Below, in pieces: positions 1-9,426 of a stretch of DNA of 64,000 nucleotides; position 1 is the first letter of the stretch, and every line of letters starts with the position of its first letter. Both the position numbers and the translations under genes were made by a program. The notes beneath the pieces were generated by a model, which was not told where the DNA came from, searched no databases, and saw only the letters and a list, made by a program, of their open reading frames with translations. This DNA comes from Treponema sp. (GTDB lineage: Bacteria > Spirochaetota > Spirochaetia > Treponematales > Treponemataceae), in contig JAGCNW010000019.1 of assembly GCA_017645785.1 (NCBI GenBank), positions 62,001-126,000 of the forward strand, written 5' to 3'.

Positions 1-20
1 AAGGGAGTTTTAGGAACAAA

Positions 21-731
21 ATGAAAGTCTTGATTACCGGCGGAGGCTGCTCCGAAAAAATCGACGACGTTAGGTCAATCACAAATTTCTCAAGCGGAAA
101 AACGGCTCTTCAAATCGCAAAGACAATTCAAGACCTTGATCCCGCCGCCGCTATAGATTTCCTTTTAGCCGAAAGCGCCGTCCAGCCCAAAGCCGCCGCA
201 AAAAGCGGCTTGGACTCGCAGGCTCAAAATGTCACTGTAAAAAACTTCCGCTCGTGCGACGACTTGCAAAAGCTTTTAAAAGAGCAGCTGACTTCAAATT
301 CTTACGACTTGATTTTTCACGCGGCGGCGGTCAGCGACTACACGGTTCAAAGCGTTGTGGCGGACGGAAAGGAATTTACGCCGGGAAAAATTTCCAAGTT
401 CAGCGGAGCCGGACAGCTTTTGGTAAAGCTTAAGAAGAATCCCAAGCTTCTGGAGTCGATTCCGGCATGGGCAAAGAAAAAGTCCGCCGCCGCGAAGCTT
501 GTGGGCTTTAAATTGACTTCGGACGCAAGCCAAGAGGAGAGGGCGGCCGCGGTTCAAAAGCTTTTTTCAGTGAAGAATCCGCCGGACTTTGTAATTTCAA
601 ACGACCTTAGCGAAATAACTCCCAAGAGCCATCCTTGCGTTTTGTGGCGCAATTACGGCGGCCTCGGAACTATTGTCGCCCGCGGACAAGTTCAAGACAT
701 TGTGAGGAAAATCTATGCTCTTGGCAGTTGA
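21..731 (+). CDS. coaB: Phosphopantothenate-cysteine ligase (CoaB), stand-alone
   Basis: CoaB joins cysteine to 4'-phosphopantothenate in coenzyme A synthesis. The 236-residue product looks like the C-terminal half of bifunctional CoaBC: a Rossmann start MKVLITGGG, then the nucleotide-binding stretch DVRSITNFSSGK near residues 17-27, an AAAVSDY motif near residue 102 and KISKFSG near residue 122. No CoaC flavoprotein domain is attached, so the decarboxylase must be a separate protein, perhaps just upstream of the window. An AAGGGAG ribosome site at bases 1-7 supports the start. Its end overlaps coaX by 17 bases, which suggests translational coupling. Confidence 0.9.
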   Translation: MKVLITGGGCSEKIDDVRSITNFSSGKTALQIAKTIQDLDPAAAIDFLLAESAVQPKAAAKSGLDSQAQNVTVKNFRSCDDLQKLLKEQLTSNSYDLIFHAAAVSDYTVQSVVADGKEFTPGKISKFSGAGQLLVKLKKNPKLLESIPAWAKKKSAAAKLVGFKLTSDASQEERAAAVQKLFSVKNPPDFVISNDLSEITPKSHPCVLWRNYGGLGTIVARGQVQDIVRKIYALGS

Positions 732-1524
732 TGTCGGAAACACAACGATTCAATGCGGCCTTTTTGAAGGCGAAAAATTGGCGCTGCAGTTCCGCCGTTC
801 CACAAATCCAAAGTTGAGTTCCGACGAGCTCGGCTTGTTTTTTCGCGACGTTTTGGCGCTCAATAATTTTGACTACAAGAGCGTGGAGCGGATCGCTTGC
901 TGCTCTGTCGTTCCCGCGATAAACCATTCGCTTTCAAACTGCTTTAGAAAATATTTTTCCAAGGAAGCGCTTTTTATCGCCGCTGGAATAAAGACCGGCC
1001 TAAAAATAAAATACGCCAATCCCCGCGAAATCGGAGCCGACAGAATCGCAGGCGCCATCGGAGCCGTTCACGCGGCGGCTTCGGCGAACGGCGCTGACGA
1101 TGGTTCCTGCAAAAATCCCGGCCGCAACTTGATCGTCGTTGACATGGGAACAGCCACGACAGTTGATGTCATCACCAAAAACAACGAATACTTGGGCGGA
1201 GCGATTCTGCCCGGCGCCGCGATGAGCGTTCACGCGCTTAGCGAAGGAACTGCCCAGCTTCCCAGCGTTGAAGTCGTTCAGCCCAAAAACGTTTGCGGCT
1301 CGTCAACGATCGAAGCGATTCAGTCAGGCGTTTTTTACGGCCAGGCCGGCGCCATCCGCGAGCTTGTTTCAAAAATGGAAGAAAAAGTTTTTGGCGGCGA
1401 GCGGGCCTTTGTAATAGGAACGGGCGGCTTCAGCCGTTCCTTTGAAGGGGCGGGCCTCTTTGACCTTGTCCTTCCGGACTTGGTTTTGCAGGGCCTTAAA
1501 GTCGCTTTGGACATGAACCCTTGA
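715..1524 (+). CDS. coaX: Type III pantothenate kinase (CoaX)
   Basis: CoaX phosphorylates pantothenate, the first step of coenzyme A synthesis. The 269-residue protein has the type III (ASKHA fold) signatures: DVGNTT at residues 5-10 for phosphate binding, a GADRIAGAIGA segment near 108-118, and VDMGTATTVDV near 141-151. Length is normal for the family, with a small loop insertion (ASANGADDGSCKNPG) before the second phosphate motif. It overlaps coaB and is followed by panD 46 bases later, giving a small pantothenate/CoA operon. Type III enzymes are known to resist feedback by CoA; that is family knowledge and was not tested here. Confidence 0.95.
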   Translation: MLLAVDVGNTTIQCGLFEGEKLALQFRRSTNPKLSSDELGLFFRDVLALNNFDYKSVERIACCSVVPAINHSLSNCFRKYFSKEALFIAAGIKTGLKIKYANPREIGADRIAGAIGAVHAAASANGADDGSCKNPGRNLIVVDMGTATTVDVITKNNEYLGGAILPGAAMSVHALSEGTAQLPSVEVVQPKNVCGSSTIEAIQSGVFYGQAGAIRELVSKMEEKVFGGERAFVIGTGGFSRSFEGAGLFDLVLPDLVLQGLKVALDMNP

Positions 1525-1570
1525 GCGGGCCGCTTTTTTGGCTTGCGAACATTTTTTCAGGAGGACTAGA

Positions 1571-1915
1571 ATGCAAATAACAGTTTTAAAATCAAAGATT
1601 CACCGCGCGACAGTCACCGACGCGAATTTGGAATATGTAGGCTCGATCACAATCGACAAGGCTTTGCTCGAAAAAGCCGGAATGCACCCTTGGGAAAAAG
1701 TCGACGTCCTCAACGTCAATAACGGCGAGCGGCTTACAACCTACATCATGCCCGGAAAAAAGGGCGAAATTTGCCTTAACGGAGCGGCCGCCCGCAAGGC
1801 CGCCATCGGCGACAAAGTCATTATCGTGACATACACTCAAATAGAAGAAGCCGCCGCCGACAATTGGCAGCCCAACATCGTCATTGTTGACGAAAAGAAC
1901 GCTCCCAAAAAATAA
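1571..1915 (+). CDS. panD: Aspartate 1-decarboxylase precursor (PanD)
   Basis: PanD converts L-aspartate to beta-alanine for pantothenate. The 114-residue product begins MQITVLKSKIHRATVTDANL and has the self-processing site YVGSITID: cleavage between Gly24 and Ser25 would leave the pyruvoyl group on Ser25. The start is set by an AGGAGG site about eight bases upstream; an earlier in-frame ATG at 1538 would add 11 residues not typical of the family. It is the last gene of the coaB-coaX-panD group. A strong promoter for the next gene begins four bases after its stop. Confidence 0.95.
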   Translation: MQITVLKSKIHRATVTDANLEYVGSITIDKALLEKAGMHPWEKVDVLNVNNGERLTTYIMPGKKGEICLNGAAARKAAIGDKVIIVTYTQIEEAAADNWQPNIVIVDEKNAPKK

Positions 1916-1918
1916 TCT

Positions 1919-1947
1919 TTGACATATATAAAAAGTCGCGCTAGAAT
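1919..1947 (+). promoter_or_regulatory. Sigma-70 type promoter for the chemoreceptor gene
   Basis: TTGACA at 1919-1924 and TAGAAT at 1942-1947 are separated by 17 bases. This predicts a leader of about 110 bases before the ATG at 2063, which has an AGGAGG ribosome site. Confidence 0.7.
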
Positions 1948-2062
1948 AAAAATTGAATTTTGTTTTATTTCTTATACGCGGCCGCCCGCCTTGGGCCAAC
2001 TTTTGTTTTGAAGCTGTCTTTGTTAGCGTTGCGTAAGAAACGGCAAGAACTAGGAGGTTCTT

Positions 2063-3883
2063 ATGGCGGAGACGGCAAAAAAAACAAAGGGGCTCGGCCT
2101 TTTCTTTAAGATTTTCACGGGATACATCATTTCAACCCTGATAATCGCTTTCCTTACGGTTTCAACCATTGTCAATTCGGCGGAATTTTTAAAGCGCTCG
2201 CATGAAGCCGAAACTGAAATCGTTCCGAACACTTTAAAGGCCAAGGAATTGCAGCTTCATGTAATTCAAGTTCAGCAGTGGCTCACGGACATTTCAGCCA
2301 CGCGCGGCGCTCCCGGCTACGACGACGGCTACGACGAGGCCGAAAACCACGCAAATTCCTTTGCGGAAAAGGTAAAGGAGTTCAAGGCCTTTTATCAGGA
2401 AAAGGGCGACTCCGCCTCTATCGCCGAGCTTGACGCGCTTCAAAGCGACTTTGACGCTTACTACGAAATGGGAAAGCAAATGGCCGCGGCTTACATCGAA
2501 TTTGGCCCGGACAGGGGAAACGAGTTCATGGAAAAATTCGACCCCTTTGCCGAGGCGATTACTGAAAAAGTTGACGGCTTTGTGGAAAAGCAAACCGCGC
2601 TTTTGACCGAGAACACGGCCGTAATCCGAACCCGCGCCGACGCTTTGCGCCTTGTGACCTTGCTTGTAAGCTCCGTCGCCATAGTGTTTTTGCTTGTCGT
2701 AGGCTTTGTCCTTTCTCTTAAGACTGTCGGCCCGATCAAAAAATTCACCGCTATCCTAAAGGACATTTCCGAAGGCGAAGGCGACTTGACCCGCCGCATA
2801 GAAATAAGCGCAAAAGACGAAATAGGCAACATGGCGCTTTACTTCAACAGCACCTTTGAAAAAATCCGCCAGCTGGTTTCCATCGTACAAAGCCAGTCTG
2901 AAAAACTAAGCGAAGTCGGCGTGAGCCTTTCTTCCAACATGACCGAGACCGCTTCCGCCATAAACCAAATCACGGCAAACATTCAAAGCATAAAGGGCGA
3001 AACCGTGAACCAGGCGTCCAGCGTCACCGAAACCAGCAGCACGATGGAAAACATTTCCTATGGAATAGAAAATCTGAACCAGCTGATAGGCGACCAGGCA
3101 AAGAACATTTCCGAATCTTCCGAATCAATCGGAACTTTGGTGGAAAGCATCGACGAGGTGGCTGAAACTCTTGTCAAAAACGGCGAGAGCATAAAGACTT
3201 TGACGGAAAATTCCGAATCGGGAAAAGACGCGCTTGACAAAATCACGGCTGCCATCGCGGAAGTTTCAAAGGAATCGGAAAGCCTCATGGAAATCAGCGA
3301 GGTGATAAACGCCATCGCAAACGAAACCAACTTGCTGGCCATGAACGCGGCGATTGAGGCCGCCCACGCCGGCGACAGCGGAAAGGGCTTTGCGGTAGTC
3401 GCTGACGAAGTCCGAAAGCTCGCCGAAAGCTCCGCTTCCCAGACCAAGACTATTGAAAGCGCTCTTAAAAAAATCACCGAGTCAATCACGGCCGTCTTTT
3501 CGCTTTCGGACGAAATCGTGGAAAAATTCAACTCGATCGCCCAAGATGTCGCCGTCGTCGCGAAGCAAGAGGAGACGATCCGCATGAGCATGGAAGAGCA
3601 GTCCCGGAACGGAAGCCGCGTCCGCGCGACAATCTCCGCGCTCAATGACATCACGAAAAAGGTCAAGGAAAGTTCGACTGAAATGTTTGAGGGAAGCCAG
3701 CAAGTCGCCGGCGAGGCTCGCAACATGACCGCGATTACAGAAGAAATCAACAGCGGCATGAGTGAAATGGCTGCCGGCGCGGACCAGATTACCGAAGCCG
3801 TTTCCGCCGTAAATTCTCTTGTCATTGAAAACAGGGACAGCATCGGAGCGCTTCTGGACGAGGTCAAGCGCTTTAAGGTTTGA
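2063..3883 (+). CDS. Methyl-accepting chemotaxis protein
   Basis: This 606-residue transmembrane chemoreceptor should relay ligand signals to CheA/CheW and the flagella. Domain order: short cytoplasmic start, membrane segment at about residues 14-36, periplasmic sensing region rich in helices to about 193, second membrane segment [23 protein letters not shown] domain, then a long signalling coiled coil. The conserved hairpin tip reads [17 protein letters not shown], followed by [16 protein letters not shown]. The ligand cannot be told from the sequence; the sensor part is like four-helix-bundle types. It is transcribed alone from its own promoter. Confidence 0.93.
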   Translation: MAETAKKTKGLGLFFKIFTGYIISTLIIAFLTVSTIVNSAEFLKRSHEAETEIVPNTLKAKELQLHVIQVQQWLTDISATRGAPGYDDGYDEAENHANSFAEKVKEFKAFYQEKGDSASIAELDALQSDFDAYYEMGKQMAAAYIEFGPDRGNEFMEKFDPFAEAITEKVDGFVEKQTALLTENTAVIRTRADALRLVTLLVSSVAIVFLLVVGFVLSLKTVGPIKKFTAILKDISEGEGDLTRRIEISAKDEIGNMALYFNSTFEKIRQLVSIVQSQSEKLSEVGVSLSSNMTETASAINQITANIQSIKGETVNQASSVTETSSTMENISYGIENLNQLIGDQAKNISESSESIGTLVESIDEVAETLVKNGESIKTLTENSESGKDALDKITAAIAEVSKESESLMEISEVINAIANETNLLAMNAAIEAAHAGDSGKGFAVVADEVRKLAESSASQTKTIESALKKITESITAVFSLSDEIVEKFNSIAQDVAVVAKQEETIRMSMEEQSRNGSRVRATISALNDITKKVKESSTEMFEGSQQVAGEARNMTAITEEINSGMSEMAAGADQITEAVSAVNSLVIENRDSIGALLDEVKRFKV

Positions 3884-3886
3884 CCG

Positions 3887-3907
3887 CCGCAAGGTTTGCC
3901 TGCGGCA
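3887..3907 (+). terminator. Possible weak terminator after the chemoreceptor
   Basis: GCCGCAAGG and CCTGCGGC can pair around TTTG with one bulge, followed by a T-rich stretch rather than a clean T run. It overlaps the start of the thrA promoter region. Confidence 0.35.
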
Positions 3908-3908
3908 A

Positions 3909-3937
3909 TTGAATTTCTTTTGTTTTATTGATATAAT
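3909..3937 (+). promoter_or_regulatory. Promoter for thrA
   Basis: TTGAAT at 3909-3914 and a consensus TATAAT at 3932-3937 with a 17-base spacer. The transcript would carry a leader of about 60 bases to the ATG at 4004. I see no convincing attenuator in that leader. Confidence 0.65.
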
Positions 3938-4003
3938 TAGGCCGCTTGGCGCTGGGAATTTTCCCAAGTCCGGGCGGCTTTAGTTTTTTAAAAAGGAAAA
4001 CCT

Positions 4004-6502
4004 ATGTTAACATTAAAATTTGGCGGAACCTCGATGGGAAACGCCCGTCGCATTCTTGACTCGACGGACATTGTAATCGAACAGCAGCAAAAAGAGCGCG
4101 TCAGCGTAATAGTTTCGGCTGTGGCCGGAGTTTCAAATAAATTGCAGGAAAGCATCGACGGCTCAATCCGCGGCGAAAATCCCGAGCGCTTTGTAAAGGA
4201 CTTGCGCGCGGTTCACCAAGAAATTTGCCGCGAGCTCCAGTCCAAATTGCCGGGCTTTGACAGCGACGCGGTTATGAAAAGCCTTGAGGACAAGTTTGTT
4301 GAATTGCAAAATCTTTTGACGGCCGTCGTCGCTTTTGGTGAATGCACCGACACCGCTCACTGCCGTATTATGGGAATGGGCGAATTGCTTTGCGTTCCGA
4401 TTGTCGAAGCGGTTCTCCTTGCCAAAAAGCAAAGCGTGATCGTTCTCAACTCCCGCAAATTCATCATGGCCACCGGAAATCAAAAAGAGGCCAGCGCCGA
4501 CTACGCAAAGACGGCTGAGCTTTTGCGCCCCTACTGCGACGGAGAGTACAAGTCGCAGACAAGAATCATTTTGATGCCAGGCTTTGTTTGCTCATGGATT
4601 CCCGGCGAGGGAGCGGAGCCGGTGCCCGGCCTTTTGGGAAGGAACGGCTCGGACTTTAGCGCGGCGATTGTCGGCGCCTGCATGGGGTCAAAGAAAGTCC
4701 AGTTCTGGACTGACGTTGACGGCATTTACACGGCCGACCCCCGCATCGTAAAGGACGCGATTTTGGTCGACGACATGACATACGAAGAGGCGATGGAGCT
4801 TGCCTTCTTTGGCTCTAAAGTTCTACATCCAAAAACCTTGGCGCCTCTTGCCGCCAAGGGAATCGAAGCCTGGAGCCTCAATTCGCTCAACAAGAGCGCG
4901 CGCGGAACTAGAATCGGAAAGGGCCCCTTTGATAATTCAAAGGAAGGCGCCAACTTTGTCCGTGGCATCTCTTGCCTTAAAAAGACTTCGATAATTTCTG
5001 TAAGCGGAAGCGGAATGCGCGACCGCACAGGAATCGCAGGCCGCATTTTTGACGCGGTCTCGCGCGCGGGCATTTCTGTTTTGCTCATCACCCAGTCATC
5101 TTCTGAATACACGATAAGCTTTTGCGTCCGCGACGAATCGGCCGGCCGCGCCAAGGAAGCGATCGCGAACGAGTTTGACTTGGAAATCCAGGACGGCGTT
5201 ATAAATCCGGTTGAAATTTATTCCAACTGCGCGATTGTTTCCATCGTCGGCGACGGAATGAAAAAACAGCTTGGAGTTGCCAGCCGCTTCTTTGACTCGC
5301 TCGCCAACGCCGGAGTCAGCATCCTTGCCATCGCGCAAGGTTCCAGCGAGCGTTCGATCAGCGCCGTAATCGACGGAGAGATGGGCGACATCGCGGTCCG
5401 CATGGCCCACAACTTTTTCTTCCACACAGCGCAGTCGATCCAAGTGTTCGCTTTTGGAGCGGGAAACATCGGCGGCACTTTGCTTGACCAAATCGGCGAG
5501 CAGCAAGAAAGCCTCCTTGCGCAGGGAATCGACATCAAGGTTATGGCTATCTCCACCGTTGACGGCCTTATGATTGACGAAAACGGAATCGACCTTAAGA
5601 CTTGGCGCGAGGCGACAAAGAAAATGCCGCTCAAGACAAGCGTTGACGAAATCCTAAAGTTCGTGCGCGAAAAAAAGCCGCTCAATCCGGTATTCGTTGA
5701 CTGCACGGCAAGCTATGACTTGCCCGAGCGCTACCTTGACATTTTGGAAGCGGGAATGTCGATCGCCACTCCCAACAAGCGCGCCAACTCGATGACGATG
5801 GACTTTTACAAAAAGCTTAGAAAGACGGCCAACAAAAAGCGCCGCCGCTTCTTGTACGAGACCAACGTAGGAGCGGGACTTCCTATCATCGACACTTTGC
5901 AAAACTTGTTCCGCTCCGGCGACAAGCTTACCCGCTTTATGGGAATCATGTCAGGCTCTCTTTCTTACATCTTCGGCCGCTTGGACGAAGGCGTTCCCTT
6001 TAGCCAAGCCGTTCTCGAAGCCAAAGAAAAGCGCTACACCGAGCCCGATCCCCGCGACGACCTCAACGGAATGGATGTTGCCCGCAAGGGACTTATCATC
6101 GCGCGCGAAGCTGGCTACGACATCGAACTTAGCGATGTTGAGGTTTTAAAAGTTTTCCCCGAAGACTTTGACACGTCAGGCTCTACCGAAGAATTCTTGA
6201 AGAGGCTTCCGCAAGTTGACGACTACTTTAAGAAAAAAATCGACGCGCTCAAAAAGAACAACAAGGTCTTGCGCATGGGCGCCACAGTCCAAGACGGAAA
6301 GTGTACAGTCGGAATGTTTGAGGTTGGCCCCGAAGATCCCCTTTACGCGATTAAGGGCGGCGAAAACGCCTTTGTGTTCTACACTGCGCGCTACCAGCCG
6401 ATTCCCCTTACAGTTCGCGGCTATGGAGCGGGAGCGGGCGTAACAGCCGCCGGCGTCTTTGGCGACATTCTCCGCACGGTAAGCTTCAATACGGAACGGT
6501 AG
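4004..6502 (+). CDS. thrA: Bifunctional aspartokinase / homoserine dehydrogenase
   Basis: The 832-residue fusion carries out two steps of the aspartate pathway toward threonine and methionine: phosphorylation of aspartate and reduction of aspartate semialdehyde to homoserine. The kinase part starts LTLKFGGTSM (residues 2-11) and runs to about 300. Two ACT regulatory repeats follow (TGIAGRIFDAVSRAGISVLLI and LGVASRFFDSLANAGVSILAI regions). The dehydrogenase part starts near residue 475 with FGAGNIGG and contains ETNVGAGLPIIDTLQNL. Layout and length match E. coli ThrA/MetL. ACT repeats imply amino-acid feedback, but which amino acid is not decidable here. No thrB or thrC is adjacent. Confidence 0.95.
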   Translation: MLTLKFGGTSMGNARRILDSTDIVIEQQQKERVSVIVSAVAGVSNKLQESIDGSIRGENPERFVKDLRAVHQEICRELQSKLPGFDSDAVMKSLEDKFVELQNLLTAVVAFGECTDTAHCRIMGMGELLCVPIVEAVLLAKKQSVIVLNSRKFIMATGNQKEASADYAKTAELLRPYCDGEYKSQTRIILMPGFVCSWIPGEGAEPVPGLLGRNGSDFSAAIVGACMGSKKVQFWTDVDGIYTADPRIVKDAILVDDMTYEEAMELAFFGSKVLHPKTLAPLAAKGIEAWSLNSLNKSARGTRIGKGPFDNSKEGANFVRGISCLKKTSIISVSGSGMRDRTGIAGRIFDAVSRAGISVLLITQSSSEYTISFCVRDESAGRAKEAIANEFDLEIQDGVINPVEIYSNCAIVSIVGDGMKKQLGVASRFFDSLANAGVSILAIAQGSSERSISAVIDGEMGDIAVRMAHNFFFHTAQSIQVFAFGAGNIGGTLLDQIGEQQESLLAQGIDIKVMAISTVDGLMIDENGIDLKTWREATKKMPLKTSVDEILKFVREKKPLNPVFVDCTASYDLPERYLDILEAGMSIATPNKRANSMTMDFYKKLRKTANKKRRRFLYETNVGAGLPIIDTLQNLFRSGDKLTRFMGIMSGSLSYIFGRLDEGVPFSQAVLEAKEKRYTEPDPRDDLNGMDVARKGLIIAREAGYDIELSDVEVLKVFPEDFDTSGSTEEFLKRLPQVDDYFKKKIDALKKNNKVLRMGATVQDGKCTVGMFEVGPEDPLYAIKGGENAFVFYTARYQPIPLTVRGYGAGAGVTAAGVFGDILRTVSFNTER

Positions 6503-6510
6503 CGATAAAC

Positions 6511-6576
6511 GTCATTCCCGCGCTTGTCGCGGGAATCTTTTGGACGAAAGATTGTCGGGTCGAGCCCGACAATGAC
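6511..6576. repeat. Family A hairpin repeat, inverted pair
   Basis: Two units face each other: GTCATTCCCGCG..CGCGGGAATCTTT at 6511-6540 and AAAGATTGTCGGG..CCCGACAATGAC at 6547-6576. The flanks GTCATT and AATCTTT are fixed while the stems differ yet remain complementary. The first unit begins eight bases after the thrA stop. Confidence 0.85.
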
Positions 6577-6594
6577 ATATTTTAAGGATATAAA

Positions 6595-8601
6595 ATGGTA
6601 ATAGTATTAAAGAGCGGAATTTCCGCGGAAGAAAAAAAGTCGCTTGCCAAATTTTTAGGAAGCCAAAATTTTAAGACAAACGAAATCGCCGGCGAAGAAA
6701 AAACGATTATCGCCGCGGTCGGCCGCCTTAAAATGGATCCGCGCGAAGTCGAGGTTTTGCCCGGCGTTGAGCGCGTCATTCCGATCTCAAAGCCCTACAA
6801 AATGGCAAGCCGCGAATTTTCTCCGCAAAATTCCGTCGTGGAAATTCCTTCGCCAAGCGGCCAGTTGATTCGCGTCGGCGGCCAACGGATTGTTGCGATG
6901 GCCGGCCCTTGCGCGGTTGAAAGCCGCGAGCAAATGATGTCAATCGCCAAGCGCGTCGCCGAAAGCGGAGCGACGATTCTCCGCGGCGGAGCCTACAAGC
7001 CGCGCACTTCTCCATATTCATTCCAAGGCTTGGGAGAGGAGGGCTGCAAACTGCTAAAGGAGGCCGGCGACAAGTACGGCCTTCCTGTAGTGACTGAATG
7101 CGTGGCCGCCGAATACATTCCGGCGATGCAAAAGGCCGGAATCGACTGCTACCAAGTAGGCGCCCGCAACATGCAAAACTTTGAGATGCTCAAGCGCCTT
7201 GGAAAAATAAACAAGCCGGTAATCTTAAAGCGCGGCCTTAGCGCCACGATAGAAGAATGGCTTATGAGCGCCGAATACCTTTTGTCAAGCGGCTGCGAGA
7301 ACGTAATCCTTTGCGAGCGCGGAATCCGAACCTACGAACGCGCCACCCGCAACACTTTGGACCTTAGCGCCGTTCCGATTTTAAGAAGCTTGACCCACCT
7401 TCCGATAATCGTGGACCCCAGCCACGCGCTTGGAATCCGCGACAAAGTAAGTCCGATGGCCTTTGCCTCAATCGCGGCTGGCGCTGACGGCATTATCGTG
7501 GAAGTTCATTGCAATCCCGACAAGGCTTTGAGCGACGGCCCCCAGTCCTTGTATCCCGAACAGTTCGACAAGCTTATGCGCGACATCGACGCCCTGGCTC
7601 CGATTGTAGGAAGGGAAGTGGCCCACTTGCGCCGCGACGAGGCTCCGGTAAAAATTTCAAACGGAAAAAAATCCGCCAAGGCTGCGGAAAACAAAAAAGC
7701 GGCGCGGCAAAAATTGGCCGTCGCCTTTTGCGGAAAGCGGGGCGCCTACGCCGAGCAGGCTATCACCCGCCACTTTGACGACGAGGCCGAAGCGCTTCCC
7801 GTCGATTCATTCCGCGAAATTTTCCAGAGCGTTTTGGACGGCCGCGCCGACTACGGCATGGTTCCGATCGAAAATTCTTTGGCTGGGAGCGTCTACGAAA
7901 ACTACGACAACTTGGCGGGCTTTGAAGACATAAGCATCGTCTCTAGCGTAACCTTGCGAATCCAGCATGCGCTTTTGGGCGTGAAGGGCGCGACGCTTGC
8001 GGACATAAAATCAGTTTACTCGCATCCGCAAGGCCTTGCCCAGTGCTCAAAATTCTTGGCCGACCACACGGAGTGGAACAAAATCGATTCCGTTTCCACC
8101 GCCACGGCCGCGAAAATCGTTGGCGAAAAAGGCTCAAAGGCAAACGCCGCGATCGCAAGCGCGGTCAACGCAAAGTACTACAAGCTTAGCGTCATTAGCG
8201 AATCGATAGAAGACGACCCAAAAAACTACACGCGCTTTTTTGTCATCGCGGCCAACCATTTTGTCGCGCGCAAAAAGGGCGACAAGGCGGCCTCGCTTGC
8301 CTTTAGGGCGCAAAAGTCGGCCGGCGTAAAGCCCAACGCGGTTTCGTTCATGTTCAGCGTAAAAAACGAGCCGGGAAGCCTTTACAATTGCTTGGGCGTT
8401 TTTGACAAGAACAAGTTGAACCTTACGCGCTTGGAGTCGCGCCCGGTTCACGGAGAAACTTGGAAGTACAACTTTTACGCGGACGCGGAGCTTAGCCCCG
8501 ACGAGCGCAATGTTGACTATGTGAGCGACGTTTTGGCCGCCCTTGCAAAGGAAGCGCAAGACGTCCGCTTGCTTGGCGTATACAACGCCGAGACAAGATA
8601 A
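6595..8601 (+). CDS. DAHP synthase fused to prephenate dehydratase
   Basis: This 668-residue protein combines the first step of the shikimate pathway with a late step of phenylalanine synthesis. Residues 1-75 match the small N-terminal domain of class I-beta DAHP synthases. The barrel follows ([15 protein letters not shown] near 100, [23 protein letters not shown]). After a Lys/Ala-rich linker, residues 372-560 form a prephenate dehydratase ([25 protein letters not shown], catalytic-type NYTRFFVIA). The last 75 residues form an ACT domain with NEPGSL and ESRP motifs expected to bind phenylalanine. No chorismate mutase domain is visible. An AAGGAT site precedes the ATG. Confidence 0.9.
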   Translation: MVIVLKSGISAEEKKSLAKFLGSQNFKTNEIAGEEKTIIAAVGRLKMDPREVEVLPGVERVIPISKPYKMASREFSPQNSVVEIPSPSGQLIRVGGQRIVAMAGPCAVESREQMMSIAKRVAESGATILRGGAYKPRTSPYSFQGLGEEGCKLLKEAGDKYGLPVVTECVAAEYIPAMQKAGIDCYQVGARNMQNFEMLKRLGKINKPVILKRGLSATIEEWLMSAEYLLSSGCENVILCERGIRTYERATRNTLDLSAVPILRSLTHLPIIVDPSHALGIRDKVSPMAFASIAAGADGIIVEVHCNPDKALSDGPQSLYPEQFDKLMRDIDALAPIVGREVAHLRRDEAPVKISNGKKSAKAAENKKAARQKLAVAFCGKRGAYAEQAITRHFDDEAEALPVDSFREIFQSVLDGRADYGMVPIENSLAGSVYENYDNLAGFEDISIVSSVTLRIQHALLGVKGATLADIKSVYSHPQGLAQCSKFLADHTEWNKIDSVSTATAAKIVGEKGSKANAAIASAVNAKYYKLSVISESIEDDPKNYTRFFVIAANHFVARKKGDKAASLAFRAQKSAGVKPNAVSFMFSVKNEPGSLYNCLGVFDKNKLNLTRLESRPVHGETWKYNFYADAELSPDERNVDYVSDVLAALAKEAQDVRLLGVYNAETR

Positions 8602-8617
8602 TTTTGGAGGTGAAAAT

Positions 8618-9106
8618 ATGCAAAAATTCGTTCTTTCTGTTTTGGTGGAAAACCACGCGGGCGTTCTTAGCCGTGTTTCCGGCTTGTTCAGCCGCCGCGG
8701 TTACAACATTGACAGCCTTACCGTTTGCGAAACAAGCGACAAGGCGATTTCGCGCATGACGATTGTTGTTATGGGCGACGAGCGCATCCTTGACCAAATC
8801 GAAAAGCAGCTTTCAAAATTGGTCGAAGTAATCTCTATCGAGCGCTGCGACTCGGACACTTGCCAGCGCGAAACCGCCCTTATCAAAGTAAAGGCTGACG
8901 GAAGCAAGCGCGAAACAATCGTAAGCACTTGCGAAATTTTCCGCGCCCACATCGTTGACGTCGGCGCCGAAAGCGTCATCGTCGAAGCGTCAGGAAGCGA
9001 GACAAAAATCGACAGCCTTATCCGCTTGCTAGAGCCCTTTGGCATTTTGGAATACGCCAAAACAGGCCTAATCGCCATGCGTCGCGGAGAGCAAGTTCTA
9101 AAGTAG
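8618..9106 (+). CDS. ilvN: Acetolactate synthase small (regulatory) subunit
   Basis: IlvN/IlvH binds the catalytic large subunit and confers valine feedback in branched-chain amino-acid synthesis. The 162-residue product has the N-terminal ACT domain (LSVLVENHAGVLSRVSGLFSRRGYN, then SRMTIVV) and the usual C-terminal domain (ETALIKVKADGSKRETI). The ATG is fixed by GGAGGTG six bases upstream. It lies 16 bases after the DAHP synthase fusion, so the two are probably co-transcribed. The large subunit gene is not next to it in either direction, which is unusual for this pair. Confidence 0.93.
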   Translation: MQKFVLSVLVENHAGVLSRVSGLFSRRGYNIDSLTVCETSDKAISRMTIVVMGDERILDQIEKQLSKLVEVISIERCDSDTCQRETALIKVKADGSKRETIVSTCEIFRAHIVDVGAESVIVEASGSETKIDSLIRLLEPFGILEYAKTGLIAMRRGEQVLK

Positions 9107-9126
9107 CTTACGCTCCGCTTTGTAGA

Positions 9127-9167
9127 GGAAATTATCATACTCCGCTCCAGTCGGAGCGGGGAACAAT
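9127..9167 (+). repeat. Family B hairpin repeat
   Basis: Starts GGAAATTATC, then a CCGCTCC-AGTC-GGAGCGG hairpin, then AACAAT. Compare 15040-15077 and 26621-26658, which share the GGAAATTAT start and the CAAT end around different stems. Confidence 0.6.
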
Positions 9168-9210
9168 GGCTCGCGGCGGGCAGGTGTTAAAATAATTTTT
9201 GCAAAAGCTC

Positions 9211-9239
9211 TTGCAATAAATTAATTTTTTTGCTAATAT
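9211..9239 (+). promoter_or_regulatory. Promoter for tRNA-Leu
   Basis: TTGCAA at 9211-9216 and TAATAT at 9234-9239, spacer 17 bases; predicted start about five bases before the mature tRNA. Confidence 0.6.
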
Positions 9240-9250
9240 AGTTCCACCAT

Positions 9251-9333
9251 GCCGGAGTGATGGAATGGTAGACATGACAGACTCAAAATCTGTTGCGGGC
9301 GACTGCGTAAGAGTTCAAGTCTCTTCTCCGGTA
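9251..9333 (+). tRNA. tRNA-Leu (anticodon CAA)
   Basis: The acceptor stem pairs GCCGGAG at 9251-9257 with CTCCGGT at 9326-9332, discriminator A at 9333. The anticodon arm is ACAGA-CTCAAAA-TCTGT, placing CAA at positions 34-36 (reads UUG). A variable arm GCGGGCGACTGC and a T arm GAGTTCAAGTCTC fit a class II leucine tRNA. The 3' CCA is not encoded, so it must be added enzymatically. A promoter and a terminator bracket it, so it is a one-gene transcript. Confidence 0.93.
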
Positions 9334-9339
9334 TCAAAT

Positions 9340-9370
9340 CCCTTGCCAAAACGGCGAGGGTTTTTTTTTT
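9340..9370 (+). terminator. Rho-independent terminator of tRNA-Leu
   Basis: CCCTTGCC (9340-9347) pairs with GGCGAGGG (9353-9360) around AAAAC, followed by ten T. Confidence 0.85.
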
Positions 9371-9426
9371 CGCCCCCATCCGTTACGGTTTTGCCAGTAA
9401 AGCCGCAAGGGTATTGAAAACAGTCA

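Noticed and set aside
8618..9106. Leader or attenuator controlling ilvN.
   Set aside because: The 16-base gap to the upstream gene is too short and contains only the ribosome site.
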